DNA of 6,498 bases from an uncultured Eisenbergiella sp. (GTDB taxonomy: Bacteria > Bacillota > Clostridia > Lachnospirales > Lachnospiraceae). Under the pieces are notes generated by a model. It was not told the origin of the DNA. It did no database searches and saw only the letters and a program-made list of their open reading frames with translations. Below are positions 1 to 5,786 of the stretch, one piece after another (within the stretch, counting starts at the first letter, position 1; every line of letters starts with the position of its first letter). Where the stretch lies: contig CANQTI010000111.1 in NCBI GenBank assembly GCA_947626725.1, positions 1-6,498 of the forward strand, read 5' to 3'. Made by a program: the position numbers and the translations under genes.

Positions 1-207
1 CTGGCCTGGGACATCTCCGATACCTTCAACGGCCTGATGTCCATCCCCAACCTGATCGGCGTCCTCACCTTAAGCCCCGTGGTCATGAAGATCACGAAAA
101 ACTATGTGAACCGCGCCCTGAAGGGAAGCAGGGAGGAACCCATCCTCTCCGTCCATCCCGATATCCAGAAAACGCAGGCGGAAGCCGTAAAACGGGGCGA
201 GCTGTAA
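1..207 (+). CDS. AGCS-family alanine/glycine:cation symporter, C-terminal fragment
   Basis: The window opens inside this gene; only the last 68 codons are visible, ending in TAA. The fragment contains a segment reading WDISDTFNGLMSIPNLIG, followed by a hydrophobic run and then SPVVMKITKNY. This pattern is typical of the last membrane helix and cytoplasmic tail of the alanine or glycine:cation symporter (AGCS) family, which import small amino acids with Na+ or H+. The last membrane helix spans roughly visible residues 12-35. The remaining ~30 residues are polar and charged and fit a cytoplasmic tail. A strong terminator follows 27 bp after the stop, so this gene appears to end its transcription unit and is not co-transcribed with the next gene. 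Substrate and ion cannot be told from this piece. The family call is from remembered family patterns and is fairly secure. Confidence 0.82.
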   Translation: MAWDISDTFNGLMSIPNLIGVLTLSPVVMKITKNYVNRALKGSREEPILSVHPDIQKTQAEAVKRGEL

Positions 208-233
208 GCATCCCCGCGAAACGACCGCCTTTC

Positions 234-280
234 GCCCGCGCCCGATCCCGCAGACGGAGACCGGACGCGGGCATTTTTTT
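234..280 (+). terminator. Rho-independent terminator of the symporter gene
   Basis: GCCCGCG (234-240) pairs with CGCGGGC (266-272). The stem continues inward after one mismatch with CCG (242-244) against CGG (262-264). A run of seven T (274-280) follows directly. This is a textbook intrinsic terminator, 27 bp after the symporter stop codon. Confidence 0.9.
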
Positions 281-370
281 CAGATTTTTCCGTGCATCTT
301 TTCAAATTTTCCTGTGCATCTTTTCAGATTTTTCCATCCAATCTTTTCGGATTTTTCCATACACAGATAC
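281..370. repeat. Four imperfect 22-23 bp tandem repeats with phased T-tracts
   Basis: Copies lie at 281-302, 303-324, 325-347 and 348-370. Each starts C(A/G)(G/A)A followed by TTTT(T)CC, and the first three end in ATCTTTT. Copies 1 and 2 agree at about 19 of 22 positions; copy 3 has one inserted base; copy 4 has lost the 3' half of the unit. The array fills the space between the symporter terminator and the -35 box at 371. A period of 22 bp is about two helical turns, so the T-tracts fall on one face of the DNA. They could bend the DNA, act as an UP-like element, or be iterated binding sites for a regulator. Function is inferred. Confidence 0.75.
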
Positions 371-399
371 TTTACAGCCGGGAAAAAATATTGCATAAT
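371..399 (+). promoter_or_regulatory. Sigma-A-type promoter for the secreted hydrolase-like gene
   Basis: TTTACA (371-376) and CATAAT (394-399) are separated by exactly 17 bp, and each matches the sigma-70/sigma-A consensus at five of six positions. The predicted transcription start is a purine near 406. That places the RNA 5' end within the first arm of the leader helix at 401-415. The promoter lies directly after the tandem repeats. Confidence 0.7.
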
Positions 400-400
400 A

Positions 401-505
401 AAAATGTCCATTGGTCCTGGGGAGGGGTGCGGTTCCCGCATTGCCGGTGTCTAAGCTCACCCATACGAATACCCTTAGAAACACGCGGCAGCCGATGGAC
501 ATTTT
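401..505 (+). promoter_or_regulatory. Structured mRNA leader, possible unrecognised cis-regulatory RNA
   Basis: Bases 401-415 pair with 491-505 in an uninterrupted 15-bp helix (two G-U pairs). This closes a junction holding two further stems. P2 is a hairpin, 428-432 with 436-440 (TGCGG/CCGCA, loop TTC). P3 is 442-446 with 486-490 (TGCCG/CGGCA). It continues with 447-450 against 481-484 (GTGT/ACAC) and 451-455 against 474-478 (CTAAG/CTTAG), ending in an 18-nt loop. The loop bases CACCC (458-462) can pair with GGGTG or TGGG in 418-429, suggesting a pseudoknot. The element sits 16 nt upstream of the ribosome site of the hydrolase-like gene. I compared it from memory with TPP, c-di-GMP-I and -II, c-di-AMP, cobalamin, purine, guanidine, THF, manganese and fluoride riboswitches and with common self-cleaving ribozymes. 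None fitted. The pairing is seen in the sequence; a regulatory role is inferred. Confidence 0.6.
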
Positions 506-535
506 ATTTATGCCTTATTTCAGGAGGGAGATCTT

Positions 536-1999
536 ATGAGAAGGAAAACATGCAGAAGGCTTTTCCTGTGCCTGCTGGCCGCTGTGCTGCTGATGGCTCC
601 CGGCATACGGGCAGAAGCCGCCAAATCCAAGAAGACAGCGGCAAAAGCGTTAAACGAGGCCTACGCGACGAGCGCGAAAAGCGCGCTTCTGGACGCGGCG
701 ACGATTTCCTATACCGCCGTCCTGCCCGGCGTCCCGGCCAGTGACGACGGGATCCTGTACCTCTATGAGCTGCAGCCGTATGAGTACACGATCTCTCCCG
801 CAGCGGTTCCCGCAGCGGCAATTCCCGCCACGGCTTCCCCCGCGTTCACCCTGCCGTACAACGGGGCAAGGCTTTATACCAAGCTGGCCCTGGCGGTGAA
901 ATCCGGCGGCCAGAACGTAATGATCGCCAGTCCCCAGTACATCACCAATCCGGAGCTGCTGGCTTCCCATACCAGAGCGAGACAGACCAGAGCGCTCAAC
1001 TCCATCCAGGGGGCACAGTTCGCCAACCTTCTGGTGTCCAACAACCTGAACGGCATCATCGCGGGCAAATACCCCACCGTTCAGATCATGAATCAGGGGA
1101 CCAACCAGGGCATGACGAATCCCTGGTCCAGACCGGCCATGTTCGCAGCGGATACACATCCTGTGGCACCCCAATATTATATGCTCAACGCATCCGAGCC
1201 TGCCGGCATCACAGCGCTGGCCGCGGAGCTTTCCAAATGTGCGGCGAATTCCTCCACGGAGAATTTCATTGTCGGAAATGAGGTCAACGTCCGCAAATGG
1301 AACTATATGGTCTGGACGGACTGGGACCATTATGTGCGGGAATACGCCCAGGCCTTCCGCGTCGCCTACAATGCCGTCAAGAGTCAAAACGCCAACGCCC
1401 GGGTGTTCGTATGCCTGGACCAGAACTGGGACCGCAACCGCCCTGCCAGCCACGCGGAGTACTACGAATATATTGACGGCAAGGATTTCCTGGAAAAATT
1501 CAACGCCCTCATCTCCAAAGAAGGCAACATCGACTGGAATGTGGCGCAGCATCCTTATCCGGTTCCGCTGACCTGGGCGAAATTCTGGGATCTGACCGGC
1601 TGCCCGGACGGAGCCTACATGAAAGCCCAGGTGGCCTCCAACAAGATGCTGACCTTCCAGAACCTGTCCGCGCTCACGGACCTTTTGCAGACGAAAAAAA
1701 TGCGCGCTCCCTCCGGCGCCGTACGGCATGTGATCCTAAGCGAAATCGGCATCACCAACGCCCAGGGTGTGGACATACAGGCCGCGGCACTCTACGCTTC
1801 CTATGTGGCCGCCAGAAACAATCCTTACGTGGACGAAATCATTTACACCCAGTCCTTCAGCGAAGCAATGCTGGACACCCGGTTTTCCGGCGTCTCTCAG
1901 TCCGTCTACGCCAGCCTGGGCACGCCCGCCGAAGCCAACTACGATGCCTGGGCGAAGGCCCTCATCGGCATTACCGACTGGTCACAGGTCCTGCGCTGA
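536..1999 (+). CDS. Secreted GH-A-clan-like glycoside hydrolase (DUF5722-like)
   Basis: This encodes 487 residues. The ATG at 536 is preceded by AGGAGGG (522-528) with 7-nt spacing, so the start is well supported. A signal peptide is clear: basic RRKTCRR (2-8), hydrophobic core 9-24, and a probable signal peptidase I site after AEA (26-28). No lipobox, LPXTG anchor or C-terminal membrane helix is visible, so the protein is probably released or loosely wall-associated. Residues 60-140 look like a beta-rich N-terminal region with an Ala/Pro-rich insert at 88-102. The rest fits a TIM barrel. GNEVN (247-251) supplies an Asn-Glu pair typical of the acid/base residue (E249) at strand 4 of clan GH-A. 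LSEIG (401-405) supplies the likely nucleophile E403 at strand 7. QHPYP (338-342) is another likely active-site loop. Overall it resembles the DUF5722 family, for which I know no assigned substrate. Polysaccharide or wall-glycan hydrolysis is inferred. The gene has its own promoter and terminator and lies next to a membrane AraC regulator. Confidence 0.8.
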   Translation: MRRKTCRRLFLCLLAAVLLMAPGIRAEAAKSKKTAAKALNEAYATSAKSALLDAATISYTAVLPGVPASDDGILYLYELQPYEYTISPAAVPAAAIPATASPAFTLPYNGARLYTKLALAVKSGGQNVMIASPQYITNPELLASHTRARQTRALNSIQGAQFANLLVSNNLNGIIAGKYPTVQIMNQGTNQGMTNPWSRPAMFAADTHPVAPQYYMLNASEPAGITALAAELSKCAANSSTENFIVGNEVNVRKWNYMVWTDWDHYVREYAQAFRVAYNAVKSQNANARVFVCLDQNWDRNRPASHAEYYEYIDGKDFLEKFNALISKEGNIDWNVAQHPYPVPLTWAKFWDLTGCPDGAYMKAQVASNKMLTFQNLSALTDLLQTKKMRAPSGAVRHVILSEIGITNAQGVDIQAAALYASYVAARNNPYVDEIIYTQSFSEAMLDTRFSGVSQSVYASLGTPAEANYDAWAKALIGITDWSQVLR

Positions 2000-2028
2000 A
2001 GCTAAGACAGCCGCAATTCCGACATTTG

Positions 2029-2080
2029 ATCGCGGGGTTCCATCGGCCCTATACGGCACCGGAACCCCGCGATTTGCTGT
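2029..2080 (+). terminator. Hairpin terminator after the hydrolase-like gene
   Basis: ATCGCGGGGTTCC (2029-2041) pairs perfectly with GGAACCCCGCGAT (2061-2073), a 13-bp GC-rich stem with a 19-nt loop, 29 bp after the stop codon. The downstream tract (TTTGCTGTCTGTTT) is T-rich but interrupted, so termination may be partial. The stem is certain; terminator function is likely. Confidence 0.65.
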
Positions 2081-2119
2081 CTGTTTCAAATATTCTCTGA
2101 ATATTCAGAATGTTTTGTC

Positions 2120-2149
2120 TTGAAATTTCTTTCGTTTCAATGTTATACT
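2120..2149 (+). promoter_or_regulatory. Promoter of the AraC-type regulator gene, with an internal inverted repeat
   Basis: TTGAAA (2120-2125) and TATACT (2144-2149) are 18 bp apart. A TG at 2141-2142 gives an extended -10 element, so this is a strong sigma-A-type promoter. The -35 box is also the left arm of an inverted repeat, TTGAAA (2120-2125) and TTTCAA (2135-2140), with nine bases between. That repeat could be an operator for feedback control. Transcription should begin near 2156, leaving a leader of about 155 nt to the preferred TTG start. Confidence 0.7.
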
Positions 2150-2295
2150 AAATGAAGAAATCATCATTTCGTATTAAATTCGCTTATATGGCGGTGAAAG
2201 GTCATCCGTCATATGCCGCGGCAGCCCGCATCTGCCGCCGGATCCCGGTCCTGGGGAGGAGACGGGATTTTCGGCCCGGGCATGCCGCACACAGC

Positions 2296-2303
2296 AGGGG
2301 GGA
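2296..2303 (+). promoter_or_regulatory. Ribosome binding site that supports a TTG start
   Basis: AGGGGGGA lies 8-9 nt before an in-frame TTG at 2312, which is ideal spacing. The upstream in-frame ATG codons at 2213 and 2282 have only a weak AGG or badly spaced GGAGG sequences before them. This site is the main reason for choosing the TTG. Confidence 0.55.
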
Positions 2304-2311
2304 TCAGAGCT

Positions 2312-4516
2312 TTGTCCAAAAAAGAGACCCGCAGGGAACTCACCCTGCACCTTTTCCGAAAAAAACAGATCCGGATGATCGCACTGACGCTGATCCTTTT
2401 TTCCATCCTCACGGGTGTACTTTTTCATGTGCTGGAAAAGAAAGTCTGGCTGGACAATCTCACCGCCTCCAACGAAACCATCGCCGGGCAGGTGGCGTCC
2501 ATCTATGAGCTCCACCTGAAAAATGTCCAGGATCTGTGCATGCACTCCGCCGGGGCCAACAGCGCGTTCCTTCAGGCGTCTCCCAGCCGTTCCGGGAACG
2601 CGGAGGAAAACAAAAACATCGTGCAATATCTGACCGACCTGAGCGTCGCCAACGAATATATCTACAGCAGTTATCTGTATTTTCCTTCAGATGAACTGGT
2701 TTTTTCCAGCTATTCCCTGCCTTCCGTCATGACACCGCTCGGCTCCTTCTATGACCAGGCGGCTTTTTCCGTCCTTCCCCAGACCGCGGCGCCGCTGCTG
2801 CTGGATCCCAGACCGCTGGACTTTCACGATACGTCCGGTCAGGGCGATACCCAGGTCATCACCATGCTGATTTCCCTTCCCATCAACACCGAGCCCAAAA
2901 CCGCTTATCTCGCTGTCAATATCGATGCGCGCCGGATCTACGCACAGATCGTTGAGGATCTGCAGATCGACTCTCATCCGGCTTTTTACATCCTCGGGAA
3001 AGACGGCAGCATCATTTTCAACGGCGAGGCGGGCGTCCTGGCCGGAGACTCAGCGCTGGCAGAGGAGGGCGCACAGATCATCTCTTCCCGCGCGGATTCG
3101 GAATGGCTGGGCTGGAGCTTTGTGCTGGAAAGTGAGCTGCCCCCCGTCCGTTCCTCCCTGCTCACCTTCTGTATCGTCATCATCGGGATCCTGACCGTTC
3201 TGCTGTTCGCCGCCGTTATCCTGACCTTCCTGCAGACCGCCCCGATCCGGGACATTCTGCAGACCTCCCGAAATCTGCGCTGGCGATATTTCCTGACCTC
3301 TGAAAACGATACCGCGGACGCCTCTTTCCCACAGTTCAATCCGGGCGCGGATTTTCCCGGCTGTCATTCCTTCTGGGCCCTGTCCTTCCGCCTGCCGAAA
3401 CCCGCAGAAAATGACGGCGGCGGAGAGGCTGCGCACACGGCCGGCGAAGATGCAGCCGCAAATCCGATCGGCGCCGACCGAGCGAATTTTCCAGGCGCGC
3501 TGAGAGAAATCCTGACACAACTCTCCCGGAAACGGAAATTCCGCTGCCAGACCTTCGCACTGACCCCGGACTGTGTGGGCGCGATACTGGGATTCTCTTC
3601 CGAGCCTTCCCCTGATATGGAAAAGCTCCCGATCTCTATCGCACAGGAAGCGCTTACTCTCCTGAAAAACCGGTTCCAATGCACTCCCATCTGCTGCCTC
3701 AGCTCCGCCGCCCGCAGCGTCAGACAGCTCCCTGCGGCCTGGCAGGAGGTATCCGAAATCGAAAAGTATTCCTGGTCCCTGCATGCGCCCCTGCGCACCG
3801 GCGCTGATATCGCACAGAAGCAGGAACCATACGAATTTCCCCTGCAGACGGAAAAGCAGTTGGTCAACACGCTGTTGGCCGGAAATATCCGGGACTGTCT
3901 GGCGCACAGCCGCGCGATCTTTGCCTCCTTTGCGAGCGGTCCATGGATCCTGGAGAATACGGAAATCCGGAAATATCTGTATTTCATTCAGAACGATATT
4001 CTCTCTCGGCTGGCCTCTATGCCCATTCCGGTACGGGTGGAGAGCGATTTCCTTCCCAAAAACTGTGACAGCCTAAAGGAGCTGGAGAAATCCTTTGAAC
4101 AGTATCTGCTTTCCATTCTTTCCGCCATCAGCTCCCGCGACATTCGGGAAAAGGAAAGTCTGGACGCCGCTGTCATCGACTTCATCGACAACCATTATCG
4201 CGAAAATGTCATCTGCCTGAACATGGTATCCGAGCATTTCGGCCTGACCAACGGACAGGTCAGCCGGATTGTGCGGGAAATGACCGGGAAAAACTTCTCC
4301 GCCTACGTAACGGAAAAGCGGATCGAAAAGAGCCGCAAACTGCTTCAGGAGAATAAAATGACCATCAACGAAATCTCGGACTATCTGGGCTTTTCCTATC
4401 CTTATTACTTCATTCGCAAATTCCGGGAACTGGAAGGCGTCACACCCGGACAATATTCCGGTCAGGCTGCCGACAGCCAGTTTACCGCCGAAACAGATCC
4501 GGGTTCGGACGCATAG
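2312..4516 (+). CDS. Transmembrane sensor with AraC-type DNA-binding domain (YesN-like)
   Basis: With the TTG start this is 734 residues. An ATG at 2213 would add 33 Gly/Pro/Ala-rich residues unlike this family and with a weak ribosome site. Numbering below is from the TTG. A short basic cytoplasmic tail leads to membrane helix 1 (about 20-40). An extracellular sensor of about 240 residues follows, with YLAVNIDARRIYAQI and FYILGKDGSIIFNG segments typical of Cache-type ligand-binding domains. Membrane helix 2 is at about 283-307. The cytoplasmic part starts with a linker, then a degenerate GGDEF-like region (about 395-495) and a helical stretch. It ends with a two-helix-turn-helix AraC domain (about 617-717), whose halves are seen in LNMVSEHFGLTNGQVSRIV and INEISDYLGFSYPYYFIRKF, followed by the usual VTPGQY. 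Such proteins sense small extracellular ligands, often sugars, and activate nearby genes directly from the membrane. Its neighbour, a secreted hydrolase-like gene, is the obvious target candidate. It has its own promoter at 2120. Ligand unknown. Confidence 0.85.
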   Translation: MSKKETRRELTLHLFRKKQIRMIALTLILFSILTGVLFHVLEKKVWLDNLTASNETIAGQVASIYELHLKNVQDLCMHSAGANSAFLQASPSRSGNAEENKNIVQYLTDLSVANEYIYSSYLYFPSDELVFSSYSLPSVMTPLGSFYDQAAFSVLPQTAAPLLLDPRPLDFHDTSGQGDTQVITMLISLPINTEPKTAYLAVNIDARRIYAQIVEDLQIDSHPAFYILGKDGSIIFNGEAGVLAGDSALAEEGAQIISSRADSEWLGWSFVLESELPPVRSSLLTFCIVIIGILTVLLFAAVILTFLQTAPIRDILQTSRNLRWRYFLTSENDTADASFPQFNPGADFPGCHSFWALSFRLPKPAENDGGGEAAHTAGEDAAANPIGADRANFPGALREILTQLSRKRKFRCQTFALTPDCVGAILGFSSEPSPDMEKLPISIAQEALTLLKNRFQCTPICCLSSAARSVRQLPAAWQEVSEIEKYSWSLHAPLRTGADIAQKQEPYEFPLQTEKQLVNTLLAGNIRDCLAHSRAIFASFASGPWILENTEIRKYLYFIQNDILSRLASMPIPVRVESDFLPKNCDSLKELEKSFEQYLLSILSAISSRDIREKESLDAAVIDFIDNHYRENVICLNMVSEHFGLTNGQVSRIVREMTGKNFSAYVTEKRIEKSRKLLQENKMTINEISDYLGFSYPYYFIRKFRELEGVTPGQYSGQAADSQFTAETDPGSDA

Positions 4517-4565
4517 GTCAGCCTGTTCTCCCGGCCGCTGTCTCCGGTGCCGGATCTGGCCCGAC

Positions 4566-4623
4566 AATAAAAAGGCGCTGTACGGATCCCGTCTCCCCCA
4601 TAGACCGGATCCGCACAGCGCTT
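4566..4623 (-). terminator. Rho-independent terminator of the recombinase-like gene
   Basis: On the minus strand, an outer stem (4573-4581 with 4615-4623, one G-U pair) and an inner stem CGGATCC/GGATCCG (4583-4589 with 4607-4613) form a long hairpin with one mismatch. It is followed by TTTTTATTG. It lies about 90 bp after the recombinase-like stop. On the plus strand the hairpin also forms and might slow transcription from the AraC gene, but no T-run follows it there. Confidence 0.82.
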
Positions 4624-4716
4624 CATCGGGATATTGCTCAACTTTTCTGCTGTCTTTCAAAGATCATGCTTCTCCAACCGCCAGGCGGGCCCCGTCCCGC
4701 TTTCTCGGCCAGGCGG

Positions 4717-5565
4717 CTATCTTTCCCAGCCGACAGCCAGCTGTTCTTCCTCCATCATCCGTTCATAGGCCTGCTCGATCAAAAGATCGATGCCTGAGCG
4801 AATGCCGGCGAAGGTACTCTGATACATCTTCCACAGACAGCGGGGATTCGCCTTTTCCTCGTCCACCCGCGCATCCTTACTGACAATGTTCACATAGTGC
4901 CATACGCTGGAACGAATCAGCGGACTGCCCTCCTGCGTCACGAAAACCGGCCCTTCCTTGATGCCCTCCCGCCTCGCGTAATCCAAAAGCTCTCTGCGCA
5001 GCGGTTCCGGAATATGCATCACCCGGTTCGTATTATGACACTTCAACTGCGCGTGTCCTCTGACCAGCGATTCCACCGTAAGCTGCGGCAGCTCCTGAAT
5101 CCGTACGCCGGCCCCTCCCAGCGTCTTGATCAACAGGTAAGAGCGCTCCCTTCCGGATGCCTTGGCCGCCTGCAAAAGCCTCACATACTCCGCCCGTGTG
5201 AGCTCGGGCTGTGTCTCCTCGTGATTGTAATGGAAATCGTCCGACTGCCATTCCCGCCTGCCCAGATACTGCAGAAAGCTGTTCAGCGCGGAAATACGGG
5301 AATTAATCGTGCGTCCGGAATAGCCGCTCTCCTTGAGCCACTTGCGCCACTGTCCTGCGGACTCATTGTTCAGAATCTTGTCCTCCGGCAGGAACTCATA
5401 GAGCCCCATCAGGATCGCCCGGTAATTCTTCAGGGATTCCTGGCTGCGTCCCTTCTCGGTCAGCTCCGCCACAAATCCGTCAATCAAGTCCTCCGTTACT
5501 TCGATACTCTCTGCCCGCTCCGTGTACGCGCTCATCGCTACGATCTTGCTTCTCCTCTCCTTCAT
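4717..5565 (-). CDS. Tyrosine-recombinase-like protein with a degenerate catalytic site
   Basis: This encodes 282 residues from an ATG at 5565, preceded by AAGGGGAAG with 8-nt spacing. In-frame ATGs further upstream (to 5655) lack comparable ribosome sites. Residues 24-103 form a typical SAM-like core-binding domain (a segment like RTINSRISALNSFLQYLG). From about 120 the catalytic fold begins, with the first catalytic arginine present in GGAGVRIQEL (R155). Where integrases read PHxLRH, this protein reads PRCLWK (241-246), so the box II His and Arg are Arg and Trp. The protein stops 37 residues later in EEEQLAVGWER. There is no LGH motif and no tyrosine near the expected nucleophile position; Y267 is too close to box II. 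It should therefore bind DNA but not cut and rejoin it. The reading frame is intact, with its own terminator, arguing against simple decay. No att-like repeats or other mobile genes are visible. It could be a DNA-binding protein derived from an integrase. Confidence 0.75.
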   Translation of the reverse strand: MKERRSKIVAMSAYTERAESIEVTEDLIDGFVAELTEKGRSQESLKNYRAILMGLYEFLPEDKILNNESAGQWRKWLKESGYSGRTINSRISALNSFLQYLGRREWQSDDFHYNHEETQPELTRAEYVRLLQAAKASGRERSYLLIKTLGGAGVRIQELPQLTVESLVRGHAQLKCHNTNRVMHIPEPLRRELLDYARREGIKEGPVFVTQEGSPLIRSSVWHYVNIVSKDARVDEEKANPRCLWKMYQSTFAGIRSGIDLLIEQAYERMMEEEQLAVGWER

Positions 5566-5573
5566 AATGATCA

Positions 5574-5582
5574 CTTCCCCTT
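5574..5582 (-). promoter_or_regulatory. Ribosome binding site deciding the recombinase-like start
   Basis: On the minus strand AAGGGGAAG ends 8 nt before the ATG at 5565. It is the only well-spaced purine-rich site among the candidate starts at 5655, 5628, 5565 and 5535, and so sets the start at 5565. A possible weak promoter further upstream (TTATTA at 5746-5751, TATATC at 5723-5728, 17-bp spacing) is poor in its -35 box and is not called separately. Confidence 0.5.
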
Positions 5583-5738
5583 TTTTGAAACCCAAATCCC
5601 TGGCCGTCCGGCATCCGTCCTCCCCCATTGATTTCGGATGCCGGAAATTCCACATCTCCGTTTTGCCATCGGATATTGTTTCCTTTTTCTGCTTTCAGTA
5701 TATACGAAGCGTCATGGGACAGGATATAGTAGATTGCG

Positions 5739-5786
5739 AAAAAAATAATAAAAAAAGCGTCCGCATAAAAAGTATTATGCGGACGC
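5739..5786 (-). terminator. Strong Rho-independent terminator downstream of dapL
   Basis: GCGTCCGCATAA (5757-5768) and TTATGCGGACGC (5775-5786) form a perfect 12-bp stem with a 6-nt loop. On the minus strand it is followed by seven T, then ATTA and another T-run. This ends transcripts coming from the dapL side and insulates the recombinase-like gene. It lies 240 bp after the dapL stop, which is unusually far. Confidence 0.9.

Noticed and set aside
281..370. CRISPR-like array
   Set aside because: The 22-23 bp units are directly adjacent with no spacers, are imperfect, and no cas genes are near.
421..490. TPP riboswitch, because GGGGTGC and a nearby TACCC are present
   Set aside because: The required CTGAGA and the second conserved arm (CTGAT, GGATAATACC-like) are absent, and the stem order differs.
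292..744. Open frame of 150 codons on the plus strand
   Set aside because: It runs through the repeats, promoter and RNA leader into the hydrolase gene in another frame; no ribosome site and no protein-like composition.
650..1729. Long minus-strand open frame (359 codons)
   Set aside because: Antisense to the hydrolase-like gene, whose start, signal peptide and catalytic motifs are clear. Long antisense frames are common in GC-rich DNA.
3050..3907. Minus-strand open frame of 285 codons
   Set aside because: Antisense shadow of the AraC regulator; no recognisable domain.
4678..4716. Direct repeat CCAGGCGG (4681-4688, 4709-4716) just beyond the recombinase-like stop, considered as an attachment site or duplication scar
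   Set aside because: Only eight bases, GC-rich, no tRNA or second copy at another boundary; chance is likely.
4897..5631. Plus-strand open frame of 244 codons
   Set aside because: Antisense to the recombinase-like gene, with no ribosome site and no family resemblance.
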